Of a stretch of DNA of 49,226 bases, positions 1 through 9,475 are shown piece by piece. The stretch spans positions 1-49,226 of the forward strand of contig CALCCB010000060.1 in the NCBI GenBank assembly GCA_937899625.1, read 5' to 3'. The notes beneath the pieces are model-generated. The model saw only the letters and a list, made by a program, of their open reading frames with translations. It made no database searches and was not told where the DNA came from. This DNA is from an uncultured Bacteroidota bacterium (GTDB lineage: Bacteria > Bacteroidota > Bacteroidia > Flavobacteriales_D > Crocinitomicaceae). Position numbers and translations under genes: made by a program. The first letter of the stretch is position 1. Each line of letters begins with the position of its first letter.

Positions 1-1
1 A

Positions 2-1072
2 GACTTTCTAAAGCAATGGCTTCATTCAATTAGGGGTGCTGGAATAACAAAAATAGAGGGAAACATCATCTGCGATGGATCAGACTTTGGATATATGGGG
101 ATACCTGACGGATGGTCCTGGGGAGATCAAGGGAATTATTACGGTGCAGGTGTTTCAGGGATCTCTGTTTATGACAATACACTTTACTATCAGTTTAAAA
201 CCTCATCCAAGGCCGGTGACACCGCACAGTTAATCAGCATTTTTCCTAATTACCCTGAATTATCATTCCGAAATGAAATTACGGCATCCACAAAAGGGGG
301 GGATAACTCTTATATCTATGGAAGCCCATTTTCCAATGATCGCTTCGGAGTGGGCACCCTGCCTGTTAACAGTTCTCGATTTCAAGTAAAAGGAAGTCAC
401 CCCGATCCTGAACATCAACTCTCTTTGGATTTGCATCAGTTTCTTATAGAGAATGGAATTCAAATCGCAGGTACACCTCAATCCTATTTAAAAAGTTCGC
501 TGCAACCCATTTCATATGCGGATCTTAACGTACTTTTTTCATATTCCGGCAGAACAATAGAGGAAATTGCCACAATAACCAATATGAAAAGTGTGAATCT
601 GTTTGCTGAGGGACTTCTTTGCTTGATTGGGTATCATTTTTCTGGCAAAGGAACTACAGAAGAAGGCTTGAAACAGATCGAACTTTTCTTGGAATCAAAG
701 AAGATAAGTCAACATGGGTTTTATTTGAACGATGGTAGTGGGTTATCAAGATCAAATGGAATCAGCGCCTGGCATTTTTGTCATCTTCTAGAATTCATGT
801 ATCATAGCAAAAGCTATTCAGTATTTGAAAAGACATTGCCAGTAGCAGGAAAATCAGGAACACTCTCTTCACTTTGTAGCGGTCAAACCGGCCAGGGCAG
901 GATCTTTGCAAAGTCAGGTACAATGAATCGAATAAAGAGCTACTCAGGGTATGTAAAAACCAAATCAGGAAAAATGGTTGCTTTTGCATTCATTGTGAAC
1001 AACTACAGTTGCTCTTCTTCCGAATTAACAAAAAAGATGGAAGTTGTTCTAAACGCGATGGCTGGACTCTAG
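2..1072 (+). CDS. dacB: D-alanyl-D-alanine carboxypeptidase/endopeptidase, PBP4 (S13) family; 5' end outside the window
   Basis: The reading frame is open from the first bases of the window, so this is the C-terminal 356 residues of a longer protein. Peptidase family S13 (PBP4) enzymes act in the periplasm, where they trim or cleave D-Ala-containing peptidoglycan stem peptides. The visible part carries the WSWxDxGNYYGAG block typical of the family. It also has the second active-site motif, DGSGLSRSN (S-x-N type, near base 730), and the third motif as AKSGTM (KTG type with Ser for Thr, near base 907). The SxxK nucleophile motif must lie upstream of the window. The gene converges on ddl and overlaps its 3' end by 24 bases. 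The family call is firm; the split between carboxypeptidase and endopeptidase activity cannot be read from sequence. Confidence 0.9.
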   Translation, partial: DFLKQWLHSIRGAGITKIEGNIICDGSDFGYMGIPDGWSWGDQGNYYGAGVSGISVYDNTLYYQFKTSSKAGDTAQLISIFPNYPELSFRNEITASTKGGDNSYIYGSPFSNDRFGVGTLPVNSSRFQVKGSHPDPEHQLSLDLHQFLIENGIQIAGTPQSYLKSSLQPISYADLNVLFSYSGRTIEEIATITNMKSVNLFAEGLLCLIGYHFSGKGTTEEGLKQIELFLESKKISQHGFYLNDGSGLSRSNGISAWHFCHLLEFMYHSKSYSVFEKTLPVAGKSGTLSSLCSGQTGQGRIFAKSGTMNRIKSYSGYVKTKSGKMVAFAFIVNNYSCSSSELTKKMEVVLNAMAGL

Positions 1073-2023
1073 TTCAACCTTTACGATCTCGTTCCAGAAG
1101 TCTTTAACTGTCGATCCAGATATCTTGATCATTTGAGGAACAATACTCGCCTGTGAAAAACCTGGAGTTGTATTCACCTCTATTAAATGTGGCACCCCTT
1201 TAACGATCATAAAATCAATTCTGGCAATACTCCTCAATTGCATCAGGTCGTAGATCTTTTTTGAAAGCTCTGAAACCTTTTCAGCTACATTCTCATCCAC
1301 CCTTGCTGGTGTAATCTCTTTTGACCTTCCATTGTACTTTGCTTCGTAATCGAAGAAATCATTTTCGGAAACGATTTCAGTCAAAGGCAAAGTGATCAAT
1401 CCCTTCTCTCCCCTGTAAATGCCACACGTAACTTCAGTACCTTCCAAAAATGACTCAAGCACAACTGTTCTTCCCTCTTTAAATGCGACTGCCAGAGCAT
1501 CGGGTAGATCATTCACATTTTTAACTTTAGAAATCCCATAGCTCGAACCACTATCAGACGGTTTTACGAAAATTGGTAGACCAAGGGATTCAATAATACT
1601 TGAATAACTTACTTCATCCGCAGATCTCATGAATATCGATTTTGCGACTGGAATCCCGAATCCCTTAAGAAACTGATTACAATACCATTTATCGAAAGAA
1701 AGTGAAGATGAAAGAGGCCCTGAGTTGATATATGGGATTCCTTGTATTTCAAGAAATGCCTGGATCTTACCATTTTCTCCTGGATCTCCATGAACGTATA
1801 CTACTGCCGCATCCATTTTAAACTCGGTGCCTGGCGCTGTCATTGTATTCAAATCGAACGGAAACCTTGTTTCTCCAATTTCCACGAACCATCCATCGCT
1901 CGACAAAATAACCATATAAGCTTTGTAGCACTCAGGGAAATTATCTACAATTGTCCTGGCACTTTTGATCGAGATCTCAAATTCAGAAGAAAATCCTCCA
2001 CAAATAACTCCTACAGATTTCAT
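1049..2023 (-). CDS. ddl: D-alanine--D-alanine ligase
   Basis: This 324-residue protein makes D-Ala-D-Ala for peptidoglycan precursors, using ATP in the cytoplasm. It has the ATP-grasp layout. The N-terminal VICGGFSSEFEIS motif binds the first D-Ala; GSSYGISKV is the glycine loop near residues 160-166. The C-terminal IARIDFM and LIEVNTTPGFS segments supply metal and ATP ligands (D, E, N). The length fits the family, and the first ATG gives the expected N terminus. A -7-like TAATTTTG element lies 14 bases upstream. The gene converges on the PBP4 gene, so enzymes that build and cut the same D-Ala-D-Ala bond sit tail to tail, with overlapping 3' ends. Confidence 0.95.
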   Translation of the reverse strand: MKSVGVICGGFSSEFEISIKSARTIVDNFPECYKAYMVILSSDGWFVEIGETRFPFDLNTMTAPGTEFKMDAAVVYVHGDPGENGKIQAFLEIQGIPYINSGPLSSSLSFDKWYCNQFLKGFGIPVAKSIFMRSADEVSYSSIIESLGLPIFVKPSDSGSSYGISKVKNVNDLPDALAVAFKEGRTVVLESFLEGTEVTCGIYRGEKGLITLPLTEIVSENDFFDYEAKYNGRSKEITPARVDENVAEKVSELSKKIYDLMQLRSIARIDFMIVKGVPHLIEVNTTPGFSQASIVPQMIKISGSTVKDFWNEIVKVELESSHRV

Positions 2024-2037
2024 ACGAAAGGTTTTTT

Positions 2038-2045
2038 CAAAATTA
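2038..2045 (-). promoter_or_regulatory. Putative -7 element of the ddl promoter
   Basis: On the minus strand this reads TAATTTTG, a full match to the Bacteroidota housekeeping -7 consensus TAnnTTTG, ending 14 bases before the ddl ATG. A TTTG lies further upstream (2059-2062), but only 13 bases away, shorter than the usual spacing, so the -33 element is uncertain. Confidence 0.4.
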
Positions 2046-2163
2046 AAATGTGCATCGACAAATAAGATTCCAATGGCAAGAAAGTTATTGCTATTGAATT
2101 GTTAACACCCGAATGGTTGATTAAAGGTTCCGGAATCGTCCTGAAAATCAAATATGTTTACCC

Positions 2164-2171
2164 TATATTTG
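2164..2171 (+). promoter_or_regulatory. Putative -7 element of the HYR-protein/SprF operon promoter
   Basis: TATATTTG matches TAnnTTTG and ends 32 bases before the chosen ATG at 2204. No clear TTTG lies at the expected -33 distance. This is the only good -7 match in the plus-strand part of the ddl/HYR intergenic region. Confidence 0.45.
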
Positions 2172-2203
2172 CAAATATCATGAACTAACTGACTTTGAAG
2201 CTG

Positions 2204-5200
2204 ATGATGGAAAGATTTCTCCTCTTGTTAATTGTTTTTGCTATGGCTCCAGCCATTAATGCTCAAACAACTGTGATCTATGCAAATGATTTTGAAATAA
2301 CCTCAGTGGACTGGAATACCACGGTATTTGATCTTCCTAATCGTTGGATCAAAAATACTTGTGCTGGTAATGGACCGACATTGCCGGGTACATATTCTTT
2401 ATATATCAATCCGGGTGGAGCCATAGACGGATGTGCAATTAATGGAAAAGAAAGATATGCTTACGACAGTGCTCCATCAGGGGTAGGTACTGCATTGGCA
2501 TTTATTCCAATAGATGCTAATTGCGCGGGGAACCTTAACCTAACTTATGATTATACCACTGAAGGGGTAATTGGTGAAGATTTCGTGGAGCTGGTTTATA
2601 GTACAGATGGAGGTTCTAACTGGATACCTATCGGTGGCGAGCTTCCTCAATCTGGAGTATGGACTACAACGTCTGCAGGATTGCCGCCTTCATTAAACTT
2701 CACTTCATTCTTATTAGGATTCAGATTTACATTCAATGATGCTGTTGTCACTGGTAGTGCACCTGCAATTGACAATGTGGTGATTACAGGAGACGATACG
2801 ATCGATCCGGTAATCTCTACATGTGCACCAGACACTAATATGATTCTTAATTCATCGTGTAGTGTATTTGTTGGAGATATGACTTCTCTTGTGGTAGCAA
2901 GTGACAACTGTTCTGACCAAAGCGAAATGTTGTACACTCAGATACCGTCTCCTGGAACAATTGAATTCACTGCACCGAACCAATCACAATTATTCACAGT
3001 CACTGTAACGGATGTAGCGGGAAACTCAGTACAATGTTCATTTATTGCCACGTCAATTGACACTATCTCTCCAACCGTGACTTGCCCAACAATTCCTAGT
3101 GAATTTTTGAATACCAGCTGTGAGGCATCGATCCCAGACATTACGACTTCAATCATTTGGTCAGATAACTGTGCTGTTGATCCTTCAGCAATGATTTTCT
3201 CTCAATCACCTGTAGCAGGTACGTTAGTTTTAGATACAACGATTATAACATACTCAATTACTGATCCATCTGGAAATACGGGTTCTTGTCAAACAGCATT
3301 TAATGTAGTTGACAACATTGCTCCAATTGTAACCTGTCCTGCTGATCAGGAAGTTCCAGCTGGCGAATTTTGCTTTGCTGTTTTGGGTGACTACAGAGAT
3401 TCGGTTACTGTAGTTGAAAACTGTTTCTATGGCGAACAAGTACTGGTAACTCAAAACCCAATTATAGGAACTGTTTTAAGCGCTCCAACTTTGATTACCA
3501 TGACAGGGATTGATGAATCTGGAAATCCTTCTACCTGCACATTCACAGTTACTCCAATTGACACGACCGCTCCATCACTTGTTTGTCCAACAGATTTGAC
3601 AGTGGCCTTAAATGCTTCTTGCGACTATGTCGTGGCCAATTTCAGTGGTGATGCATCAATTGACGACAACTGCTCAGTATTTGGCGATATGGTCTATAAT
3701 CAGTCTGTTGCGATAGGATCGACACTAGTTCAGGGAACAAGCATTGTACAGCTGTCTGTAATTGATGAAAGTGGCAATTCAGCTACTTGCTCATTCAACT
3801 TGACAGTGACAGATCTTTCAGGACCAACTGTTACTTGTCCTCCAAGTGTCGATGTGAACATGGACGCTAATTGTTCTGGAATCATAGGCGATTATTCAGG
3901 AGACATTACTTATTCTGACAATTGTTCGGCTACTGGGTCATTGACATTAACTCAATCCCCTATTTCAGGAACAGTTATTTCTGGAAATACTCCAATCCTC
4001 ATTACTCTTACTGATGAATTAGGTAACAGCTCAACGTGTAACATGACTGCAATTGCGATTGACAATATCGACCCTACAATTACTTGTCCTTCATCAGTTA
4101 TAGTGAGTATCAACTCAAGTTGTCAATACACAGTTCCAGATCTTGTTGGTGATCTTGTGATCGATGACAATTGTACTGCATTCTCAAATATGCTTTATTC
4201 TCAGAATCCACCTCCGGGATCAACAGATGGAGGTTTAACAGCTGTTTTATTTACGATCTCAGACCAGGGTGGTAACAGCGCCACATGTGTAACCATGCTC
4301 ATCCCTGACGACACTGACGATCCGACGATCACATGTCCTTCACCTGCGCCTGTAAACAATGGTTCCAATTGTGATTACACACTACCGAACTATGGCAGTC
4401 AAAGTTTGATCCTTGATAACTGTGCGAACTATACGGTTACACAAACTCCAGCTGTTGGAAGTGTAGTTCAAGGAGGAGATACTCAGATCGATCTTGAAGT
4501 TATGGATGCTGCAGGTAATATGGCCATGTGTTCCTTCACATTAACAGTATTTGAAAGCGTAGCCCCAACGATCACATGCCCTTCAAATATTTCCACTTGT
4601 GATCCGGTTGTTAACTACACGGATCCAACGTTCAGCGATAACTGCGTCGCAACTTTGACTCAAACTGATCTAACGGGATATACTTCAGGAGATACATTCC
4701 CAGTAGGAACAACAATTCTTGAGTATACAGCTACGGATGCATCTGGTAACAGCAGTTCATGCTCTTTTAATATTGAGATTTTAGATTATCCTGCTGAAGC
4801 GAGTATCCTTGAGGATACAATCTGGTTGTGTGAATCCACAAGTACAGTTGTAGAGGCTGTAAATCCTACTTCAGGAACTGGAGAATGGAGCGTTCTATCA
4901 GGACAAGGAAACTTTAACAACCAATTTGCTTTCATGACAGGAGTAAACAATCTTGCGTATGGTGAGAATGTACTTTTGTTCACTGTTAGTTCTACAAGTT
5001 GTGGATCAACTCAAGATACTTTAATAGTCATTGCTTCCCAACAGCCATTACCGGCAAGTACTCAGGATACCCTAATCGCTTGTAATGATAACATGATCCC
5101 ATTATTGTCGAATGTTCCAATATACGGAACAGGAGTATGGACCACAAGTGACATTGGAGCAACAATCGCTGATGCCTCTTCTGCAAATACTACAGCTACA

Positions 5201-5827
5201 GGAATGACGGGTGGATGGCACGACTACATTTGGACGATTACGAATGGTTCTTGTTTGAGCACAGCTGACACGATGAAGGTATATGTGTCTACTCAGGCAA
5301 TGATCATTAATGCAGATACTTCAATTTGCCTTGAAGATTATACGTTGAATCTTGTTGGTTCAATACCTGATTCAGAAGAAACTTCATTTTGGTCGATCAT
5401 ACAGGGATATGGTGACTTCAGTTCATCGAACAGTTACATGACTAATCTTACTGATCTGAGCCTTGGTGCAATTACTGTCATTTATGAAATTCGACATGAT
5501 GATTGTCCGACCAATGCTGACACAATGTATATCGCCACTAGCTTATGCGACGGCTTTAACCCTATCTTCCCGACAGTAATCACACCAAATCTTGATGGTA
5601 AGAACGACCTATTCGAAATCAATTTCCTTGAATTGATCCATCCGAATTGTCATGTGGTTATCTTCAATCGATGGGGAAATGTTGTATTTGAATCAGCGGG
5701 TTACTTGGATCCATGGGACGGGACCTATAACGGTGAAGAGTTACCAATGGGAACCTACTTCTTCCGAATTGAATTGAATGATGAAGACGGAACGGTATAC
5801 ACCGGACCAATCAGTATAATCCGTTAA
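2204..5827 (+). CDS. Giant secreted HYR-repeat protein with T9SS type B sorting domain
   Basis: I chose the ATG at 2204 because it starts directly at a signal peptide (MMERF, hydrophobic stretch, cleavage near NAQ); an in-frame TTG lies nine bases upstream. The mature protein of about 1,190 residues begins with a jelly-roll-like domain (about residues 25-195). Eight HYR-like repeats of about 80-85 residues follow (about 200-865). Each starts near a D-x-x-x-P-T-x-T-C-P motif and holds spaced cysteines, a DNC motif and a D-x-x-G-N-S-x-x-C end. Three looser Trp/Cys-containing beta repeats come next. The end is a gliding-motility-associated C-terminal domain (PTVITPNLDGKNDLF, then FNRWGNVVFES and PMGTYFFRI), the type B T9SS export signal. 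It is likely a cell-surface or released adhesin-like protein. Its binding target is unknown. The sprF-like gene follows after 22 bases. Confidence 0.9.
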   Translation: MMERFLLLLIVFAMAPAINAQTTVIYANDFEITSVDWNTTVFDLPNRWIKNTCAGNGPTLPGTYSLYINPGGAIDGCAINGKERYAYDSAPSGVGTALAFIPIDANCAGNLNLTYDYTTEGVIGEDFVELVYSTDGGSNWIPIGGELPQSGVWTTTSAGLPPSLNFTSFLLGFRFTFNDAVVTGSAPAIDNVVITGDDTIDPVISTCAPDTNMILNSSCSVFVGDMTSLVVASDNCSDQSEMLYTQIPSPGTIEFTAPNQSQLFTVTVTDVAGNSVQCSFIATSIDTISPTVTCPTIPSEFLNTSCEASIPDITTSIIWSDNCAVDPSAMIFSQSPVAGTLVLDTTIITYSITDPSGNTGSCQTAFNVVDNIAPIVTCPADQEVPAGEFCFAVLGDYRDSVTVVENCFYGEQVLVTQNPIIGTVLSAPTLITMTGIDESGNPSTCTFTVTPIDTTAPSLVCPTDLTVALNASCDYVVANFSGDASIDDNCSVFGDMVYNQSVAIGSTLVQGTSIVQLSVIDESGNSATCSFNLTVTDLSGPTVTCPPSVDVNMDANCSGIIGDYSGDITYSDNCSATGSLTLTQSPISGTVISGNTPILITLTDELGNSSTCNMTAIAIDNIDPTITCPSSVIVSINSSCQYTVPDLVGDLVIDDNCTAFSNMLYSQNPPPGSTDGGLTAVLFTISDQGGNSATCVTMLIPDDTDDPTITCPSPAPVNNGSNCDYTLPNYGSQSLILDNCANYTVTQTPAVGSVVQGGDTQIDLEVMDAAGNMAMCSFTLTVFESVAPTITCPSNISTCDPVVNYTDPTFSDNCVATLTQTDLTGYTSGDTFPVGTTILEYTATDASGNSSSCSFNIEILDYPAEASILEDTIWLCESTSTVVEAVNPTSGTGEWSVLSGQGNFNNQFAFMTGVNNLAYGENVLLFTVSSTSCGSTQDTLIVIASQQPLPASTQDTLIACNDNMIPLLSNVPIYGTGVWTTSDIGATIADASSANTTATGMTGGWHDYIWTITNGSCLSTADTMKVYVSTQAMIINADTSICLEDYTLNLVGSIPDSEETSFWSIIQGYGDFSSSNSYMTNLTDLSLGAITVIYEIRHDDCPTNADTMYIATSLCDGFNPIFPTVITPNLDGKNDLFEINFLELIHPNCHVVIFNRWGNVVFESAGYLDPWDGTYNGEELPMGTYFFRIELNDEDGTVYTGPISIIR

Positions 5828-5849
5828 TAAGAAATTGAACTTTAGAAAT

Positions 5850-6881
5850 ATGAAAACGATCCTATCAATCATCGCTGTAAGTTTAACTACAGCCTTCATA
5901 TATGGACAACAGGAGTATCAATTCTCCAACTCTGCGTTCAATCCATACCTATTAAATCCAGCAGCTGGAGGACTTTCGGATGTAATGCAATTCGAAGTAG
6001 GTTCAAGAATGCAATGGATGGGTTATACAGGTGGGCCAATGACAATTATGGCCTCCGGCAACAGTCAGATCAAAATTGGCGGTGGCGAATCCAAAGTACT
6101 TAGCGAATTCAATGTAAAAGATGAAAAGTTCTTTGAGGGACCAGAAACTACAATTGGAAAATCGAAACACGTGATCGGAGGTAAGATCTGGAATGACGCA
6201 ATAGGACCTTTTGCTAAAACGTCTTTTCAAGGGAGTTATGCCTACCATCTGCCATTAACAAAAACAATGAATTTTGGTGTTGGTTTAGGATTAGGGATGA
6301 GTCATTTTAGGGTTGATGAATCCAGAGTTGTTCTTTATCAGCAAGACGATGCCACGTACAATCAATTCCTGGGTAATGCGTCTCAGCAAACAATGGGAGA
6401 TGCTCAAGCTGGATTTGTGCTTTATGGAGAGAAACTATTCTTCGGAATCAGTGGAACACAGTTGCTAAGAAATGACATTCAGTTGAATGATATCCTTACT
6501 CAAAGTAACTTGACAAGACACCTGTTTGTGATTGCCAAGTACAAACTTGAAATCAACTCTGACCTTCATGTTGAACCACTTGCAATATTGAAGTCTACTG
6601 GTAATAGCCCAATGTCAGTAGACGCAGGTGCGCGAATCATTTCCAGAAATGCAACGTGGGGAGGGATTCAATACAGAACCGGAAATATGTTGGTATTCCA
6701 GGCAGGAACCAATCTGATCAAAAACCTGTATGTGAATTACAGTTATGACCTATCAATTGGAAAGATCCGCGCTGCAGGAAGTAATACTCATGAAATTCAG
6801 ATCGGTTATTATCTGGGAAGAAATCGAAATGTTGATAAGGAATTAAAAGAAAACAGCAAGGATGACAGTCCGAAGTTGTGA
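5850..6881 (+). CDS. PorP/SprF family outer-membrane protein, partner of the upstream T9SS cargo
   Basis: From the ATG at 5850 the product has 343 residues and a signal peptide (MKTILSIIAVSLTTAFIYG, cut before QQ); a TTG 15 bases upstream is less likely. The mature N terminus QQEYQFSNSAFNPYLLNPAAGG matches the conserved opening of PorP/SprF proteins. The rest is made of amphipathic beta strands rich in Gly and aromatic residues, as in an outer-membrane barrel. In Flavobacterium johnsoniae, SprF is needed for surface display of the adhesin SprB, and sprF-like genes usually follow large type B T9SS cargo genes. The same order here suggests it delivers or anchors the HYR protein. The gene ends one base before the stop of crcB on the other strand. 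Confidence 0.88.
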   Translation: MKTILSIIAVSLTTAFIYGQQEYQFSNSAFNPYLLNPAAGGLSDVMQFEVGSRMQWMGYTGGPMTIMASGNSQIKIGGGESKVLSEFNVKDEKFFEGPETTIGKSKHVIGGKIWNDAIGPFAKTSFQGSYAYHLPLTKTMNFGVGLGLGMSHFRVDESRVVLYQQDDATYNQFLGNASQQTMGDAQAGFVLYGEKLFFGISGTQLLRNDIQLNDILTQSNLTRHLFVIAKYKLEINSDLHVEPLAILKSTGNSPMSVDAGARIISRNATWGGIQYRTGNMLVFQAGTNLIKNLYVNYSYDLSIGKIRAAGSNTHEIQIGYYLGRNRNVDKELKENSKDDSPKL

Positions 6882-7244
6882 TCAAATCCTTGATGAAATA
6901 AAATAGAGCGAAACTATTCCTGCTCCTATTGAAATGGCCATATTAAGTATGGCCATTGTTATTTGACCTCCCTGGATCAACTGCCAGTTTTCAAGACTAA
7001 AGGTGCTAAAGGTACTCAGTCCTCCACAAAAGCCTACTGCTAAAAGCGGACTCAACCATTCGTATCGTTCACCTTTCGATACAAATCCTACTACTATTAT
7101 ACCCAAGATGATGCAGGCTACAACATTTGAAATTAATGTAGCTATAGGGAATTGCCAATTTGAATTTCCGCTTACAACATTAGTTAGTCCATATCTAACA
7201 AGACTTCCTAATCCACCACCAATAAAAACCCATAGATAACTCAT
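6882..7244 (-). CDS. crcB: CrcB/FluC fluoride channel
   Basis: A 120-residue membrane protein with four predicted TM helices, the normal Fluc size. It has the family motifs GGGLGSLVRYGL at the N terminus and GFCGGLSTFSTFSLE near residues 71-85, the latter holding the pore Phe, Ser and Thr residues. Fluc proteins form dual-topology dimers that let fluoride leave the cytoplasm. The start codon overlaps the end of the PAP2 gene by four bases, so it is the last gene of the obg-PAP2-crcB unit. I saw no fluoride riboswitch; the gene seems to be expressed with its neighbours. Confidence 0.92.
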   Translation of the reverse strand: MSYLWVFIGGGLGSLVRYGLTNVVSGNSNWQFPIATLISNVVACIILGIIVVGFVSKGERYEWLSPLLAVGFCGGLSTFSTFSLENWQLIQGGQITMAILNMAISIGAGIVSLYFISSRI

Positions 7245-7828
7245 GAAATTTTTCGTTCAAATGATGGATAAATATATTTGAAAATCAACCAAGAAATCGA
7301 GGCTCCAACAACCCAACCAATCACGACATCCGATATGTAATGTACACCGAGACAAATCCTACTCAGACAAACCACAAATGAAACGACGAGTATTGTCGCT
7401 GTAATCCAGGATATTTTCTCTTTAAATATTGAGATCAAAGCCAATGATAAAGCACCAAAATTAGCAGCATGAGACGAAATGAATCCATATTCGCCACCCT
7501 TATAAGGTCCACTTTTAGTCATAAACAATTTTATTTGATCACTGATCAATAAGTTATGTGACGGCCTGTATCTGAGAAACACTTCTTTAAACAGATGTAC
7601 TGAGATCAAATCAGTAATTCCGATGGTGATTCCAACAAACACTAAAAAAAGTGAGGCCTTTTTTAAGCCGGTAGTTTTAGTAATTACATAAAACAGGAAC
7701 ACATACAAAGGAACCCAGGTAATTCTCATGGATACAACCCACATGAAATACTGAACAACGGGATGATAAAGGGACGTATTGATCCATACTGTCCAACTCT
7801 GATCCAATTGTTCAAGGTACTCAATCAT
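7241..7828 (-). CDS. PAP2-family membrane phosphatase
   Basis: This 195-residue integral membrane protein has about five TM helices and the three-part PAP2 phosphatase signature. The first motif is K-x6-RP (KEVFLRYRP). The second is a SSHAA variant of the usual PSGH. The third is SR-x5-H-x3-D ([12 protein letters not shown]). Such enzymes remove phosphate from lipid phosphates, including undecaprenyl diphosphate, phosphatidylglycerol phosphate or lipid A. The substrate cannot be told from sequence. It overlaps the end of obg by eight bases and the start of crcB by four, so the three are translated from one message. Confidence 0.87.
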   Translation of the reverse strand: MIEYLEQLDQSWTVWINTSLYHPVVQYFMWVVSMRITWVPLYVFLFYVITKTTGLKKASLFLVFVGITIGITDLISVHLFKEVFLRYRPSHNLLISDQIKLFMTKSGPYKGGEYGFISSHAANFGALSLALISIFKEKISWITATILVVSFVVCLSRICLGVHYISDVVIGWVVGASISWLIFKYIYPSFERKIS

Positions 7829-8813
7829 TGTTCAAATACTTCCAGATAATATCTTTAAGCTCGGATAAACCCTGCTGTGCCACAGAGGATATAAAAACAT
7901 AAGGGATTTTCGGCAGGTCTTTACTCAAAGCTGTTTTCAACTCATCGTCCAGCATATCTGATTTACTGATCGCCAAAATTCTTTCCTTATGCAATAATTC
8001 AGGATTGTATTGTTTTAACTCGTTCAGTAGAACCTTGTATTCAGCGTGAATATCATCACTATCAGCTGGAACCAAGAATAGCAACAAAGAGTTTCGTTCG
8101 ATGTGTCTCAGGAAACGTAAACCTAACCCCTTTCCTTCATGTGCTCCTTCTATGATCCCCGGAATATCTGCCATGATAAACGAGCGATAATCCCTGTATT
8201 TCACAATACCAAGATTTGGGCGTAACGTTGTAAATGGGTAATCACCAATCTCAGGCTTCGCTGCACTCAATACTGACAACAGTGTACTTTTTCCAGCATT
8301 CGGGAATCCGACCAAACCTACATCAGCCAATACCTTCAACTCAAGGATCTTCCAACCATCCTGACCCTCTTCGCCAGGCTGAGCATAGCGAGGAGTTTGA
8401 TTTGTTGGAGATTTGAAGTGATTATTACCTAAACCTCCTCGACCACCTTGCTGAATGATTCGTTCTTCTCCTTCTTCTGTTATTTCAAATAGAACTTCTC
8501 CTGTTTCTCCATCTTTAGCAACAGTTCCAAGAGGTACTTCAATGTATACGTCCTCTCCCTGCTTTCCTGTCTTTAATCCACCAGCCCCATGACCACCATG
8601 ACCTGCCTTGATGTGTTTTTGAAATTTAAGGTGTAAAAGAGTCCATAACTGTTTGTTCCCTCGAAGGATGATATGACCACCACGACCACCATCACCACCA
8701 TCAGGACCTCCTTTTGGAATATACTTTTCTCTTCTTAAATGGGTAGATCCACCTCCTCCATTTCCGGAAGCACAATGTATCTTAACGTAGTCTACAAAAT
8801 TATCTGATGCCAT
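7821..8813 (-). CDS. obg: GTPase Obg/CgtA
   Basis: A 330-residue ribosome-associated GTPase involved in 50S subunit maturation and stress control. Residues 1-158 form the glycine-rich Obg domain (GGxGG and GGDGGRGG-type repeats). The G domain follows, with P loop GFPNAGKST, a G2/switch TTLRPNLG, G3 DIPG and an SKSD motif near residue 284 at the G4 position. No C-terminal OCT domain is present, as usual in this phylum. A TACCTTTG element lies 10 bases upstream of the ATG and a terminator separates it from adk, so obg heads its own operon with PAP2 and crcB. Confidence 0.96.
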   Translation of the reverse strand: MASDNFVDYVKIHCASGNGGGGSTHLRREKYIPKGGPDGGDGGRGGHIILRGNKQLWTLLHLKFQKHIKAGHGGHGAGGLKTGKQGEDVYIEVPLGTVAKDGETGEVLFEITEEGEERIIQQGGRGGLGNNHFKSPTNQTPRYAQPGEEGQDGWKILELKVLADVGLVGFPNAGKSTLLSVLSAAKPEIGDYPFTTLRPNLGIVKYRDYRSFIMADIPGIIEGAHEGKGLGLRFLRHIERNSLLLFLVPADSDDIHAEYKVLLNELKQYNPELLHKERILAISKSDMLDDELKTALSKDLPKIPYVFISSVAQQGLSELKDIIWKYLNND

Positions 8814-8823
8814 AATCTGGGTT

Positions 8824-8831
8824 CAAAGGTA
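8824..8831 (-). promoter_or_regulatory. Putative -7 element of the obg promoter
   Basis: On the minus strand it reads TACCTTTG, an exact TAnnTTTG match, ending 10 bases before the obg ATG and just downstream of the adk terminator. This supports independent transcription of obg-PAP2-crcB. Confidence 0.55.
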
Positions 8832-8849
8832 CAGTTTACTGCACTAAAT

Positions 8850-8880
8850 AAAAAAGCCAATCCATATGGATCGGCTTCCA
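8850..8880 (-). terminator. Rho-independent terminator after adk
   Basis: On the minus strand a stem AAGCC-GATCCA/TGGATT-GGCTT (one mismatch, very short loop) is followed by a run of Ts. It lies between the end of adk and the obg promoter, oriented to stop the hpt-adk transcript. Confidence 0.75.
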
Positions 8881-8898
8881 TTTCATTAAATATTGTTT

Positions 8899-9471
8899 TT
8901 AGATCGCCATGATCGCTTCATTGAGCCTTGAAGTAATTTCATCGATCGATCCAATTCCGTCAATACCAACGTACTTACCTTGTCCTTGATAAAAATCCTT
9001 CACTGGAGCAGTCTCAGCGTCATATACTTTGATTCTGTTTTCGATAATCGCAGGATCTGCATCATCCACTCTTCCACTCACCTCTGCTCTTTTCTTCAAT
9101 CTTTCCTTCAACTCATTCTCTTCTACTTCTAAAGCAAGCATGATACTGATTTCGGTCCCCATGTCATTCAAAAGTTCATCCAACGCCTTTGCCTGTGCAT
9201 TTGTTCTTGGGAAACCATCAAAAATGAATCCTTTAGGATCTGCTTGCTTCTCAACTTCAGAACGCAGCATGTTGATGGTAACCTCATCGGGTACTAGTTG
9301 ACCTTTATCCATATACGATTTCGCCAGTTTACCCAATTCGGTTTCCCCTTTGATATTTGCTCTAAAAATATCGCCTGTCGATAAATGGACAAGACCATAT
9401 TTTTCGATCAATCGTTCAGACTGGGTTCCTTTTCCTGCTCCTGGAGGGCCAAACAAAATAATGTTAAGCAT
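8899..9471 (-). CDS. adk: Adenylate kinase
   Basis: This 190-residue enzyme interconverts AMP and ATP with ADP in the cytoplasm. Its P loop is GPPGAGKGT near residues 8-16. STGDIFR and FDGFPRT form the AMP-binding site, and SGRVDDADPAIIENRI is the LID/arginine region. The long zinc-bearing LID is absent, giving the short form common in this phylum. The gene starts four bases after hpt and ends at a terminator, so hpt and adk form a two-gene purine salvage and energy unit. Confidence 0.96.
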   Translation of the reverse strand: MLNIILFGPPGAGKGTQSERLIEKYGLVHLSTGDIFRANIKGETELGKLAKSYMDKGQLVPDEVTINMLRSEVEKQADPKGFIFDGFPRTNAQAKALDELLNDMGTEISIMLALEVEENELKERLKKRAEVSGRVDDADPAIIENRIKVYDAETAPVKDFYQGQGKYVGIDGIGSIDEITSRLNEAIMAI

Positions 9472-9475
9472 ACAG

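Noticed and set aside
1742-2065. A 107-codon plus-strand ORF antisense to ddl
   Set aside because: It is fully opposite conserved ligase motifs and has no signal of its own.
2800-4790. CRISPR or DNA-level repeat array in the HYR region
   Set aside because: The periodicity of about 250 bases is at protein level, with diverged codons and no identical repeats or spacers.
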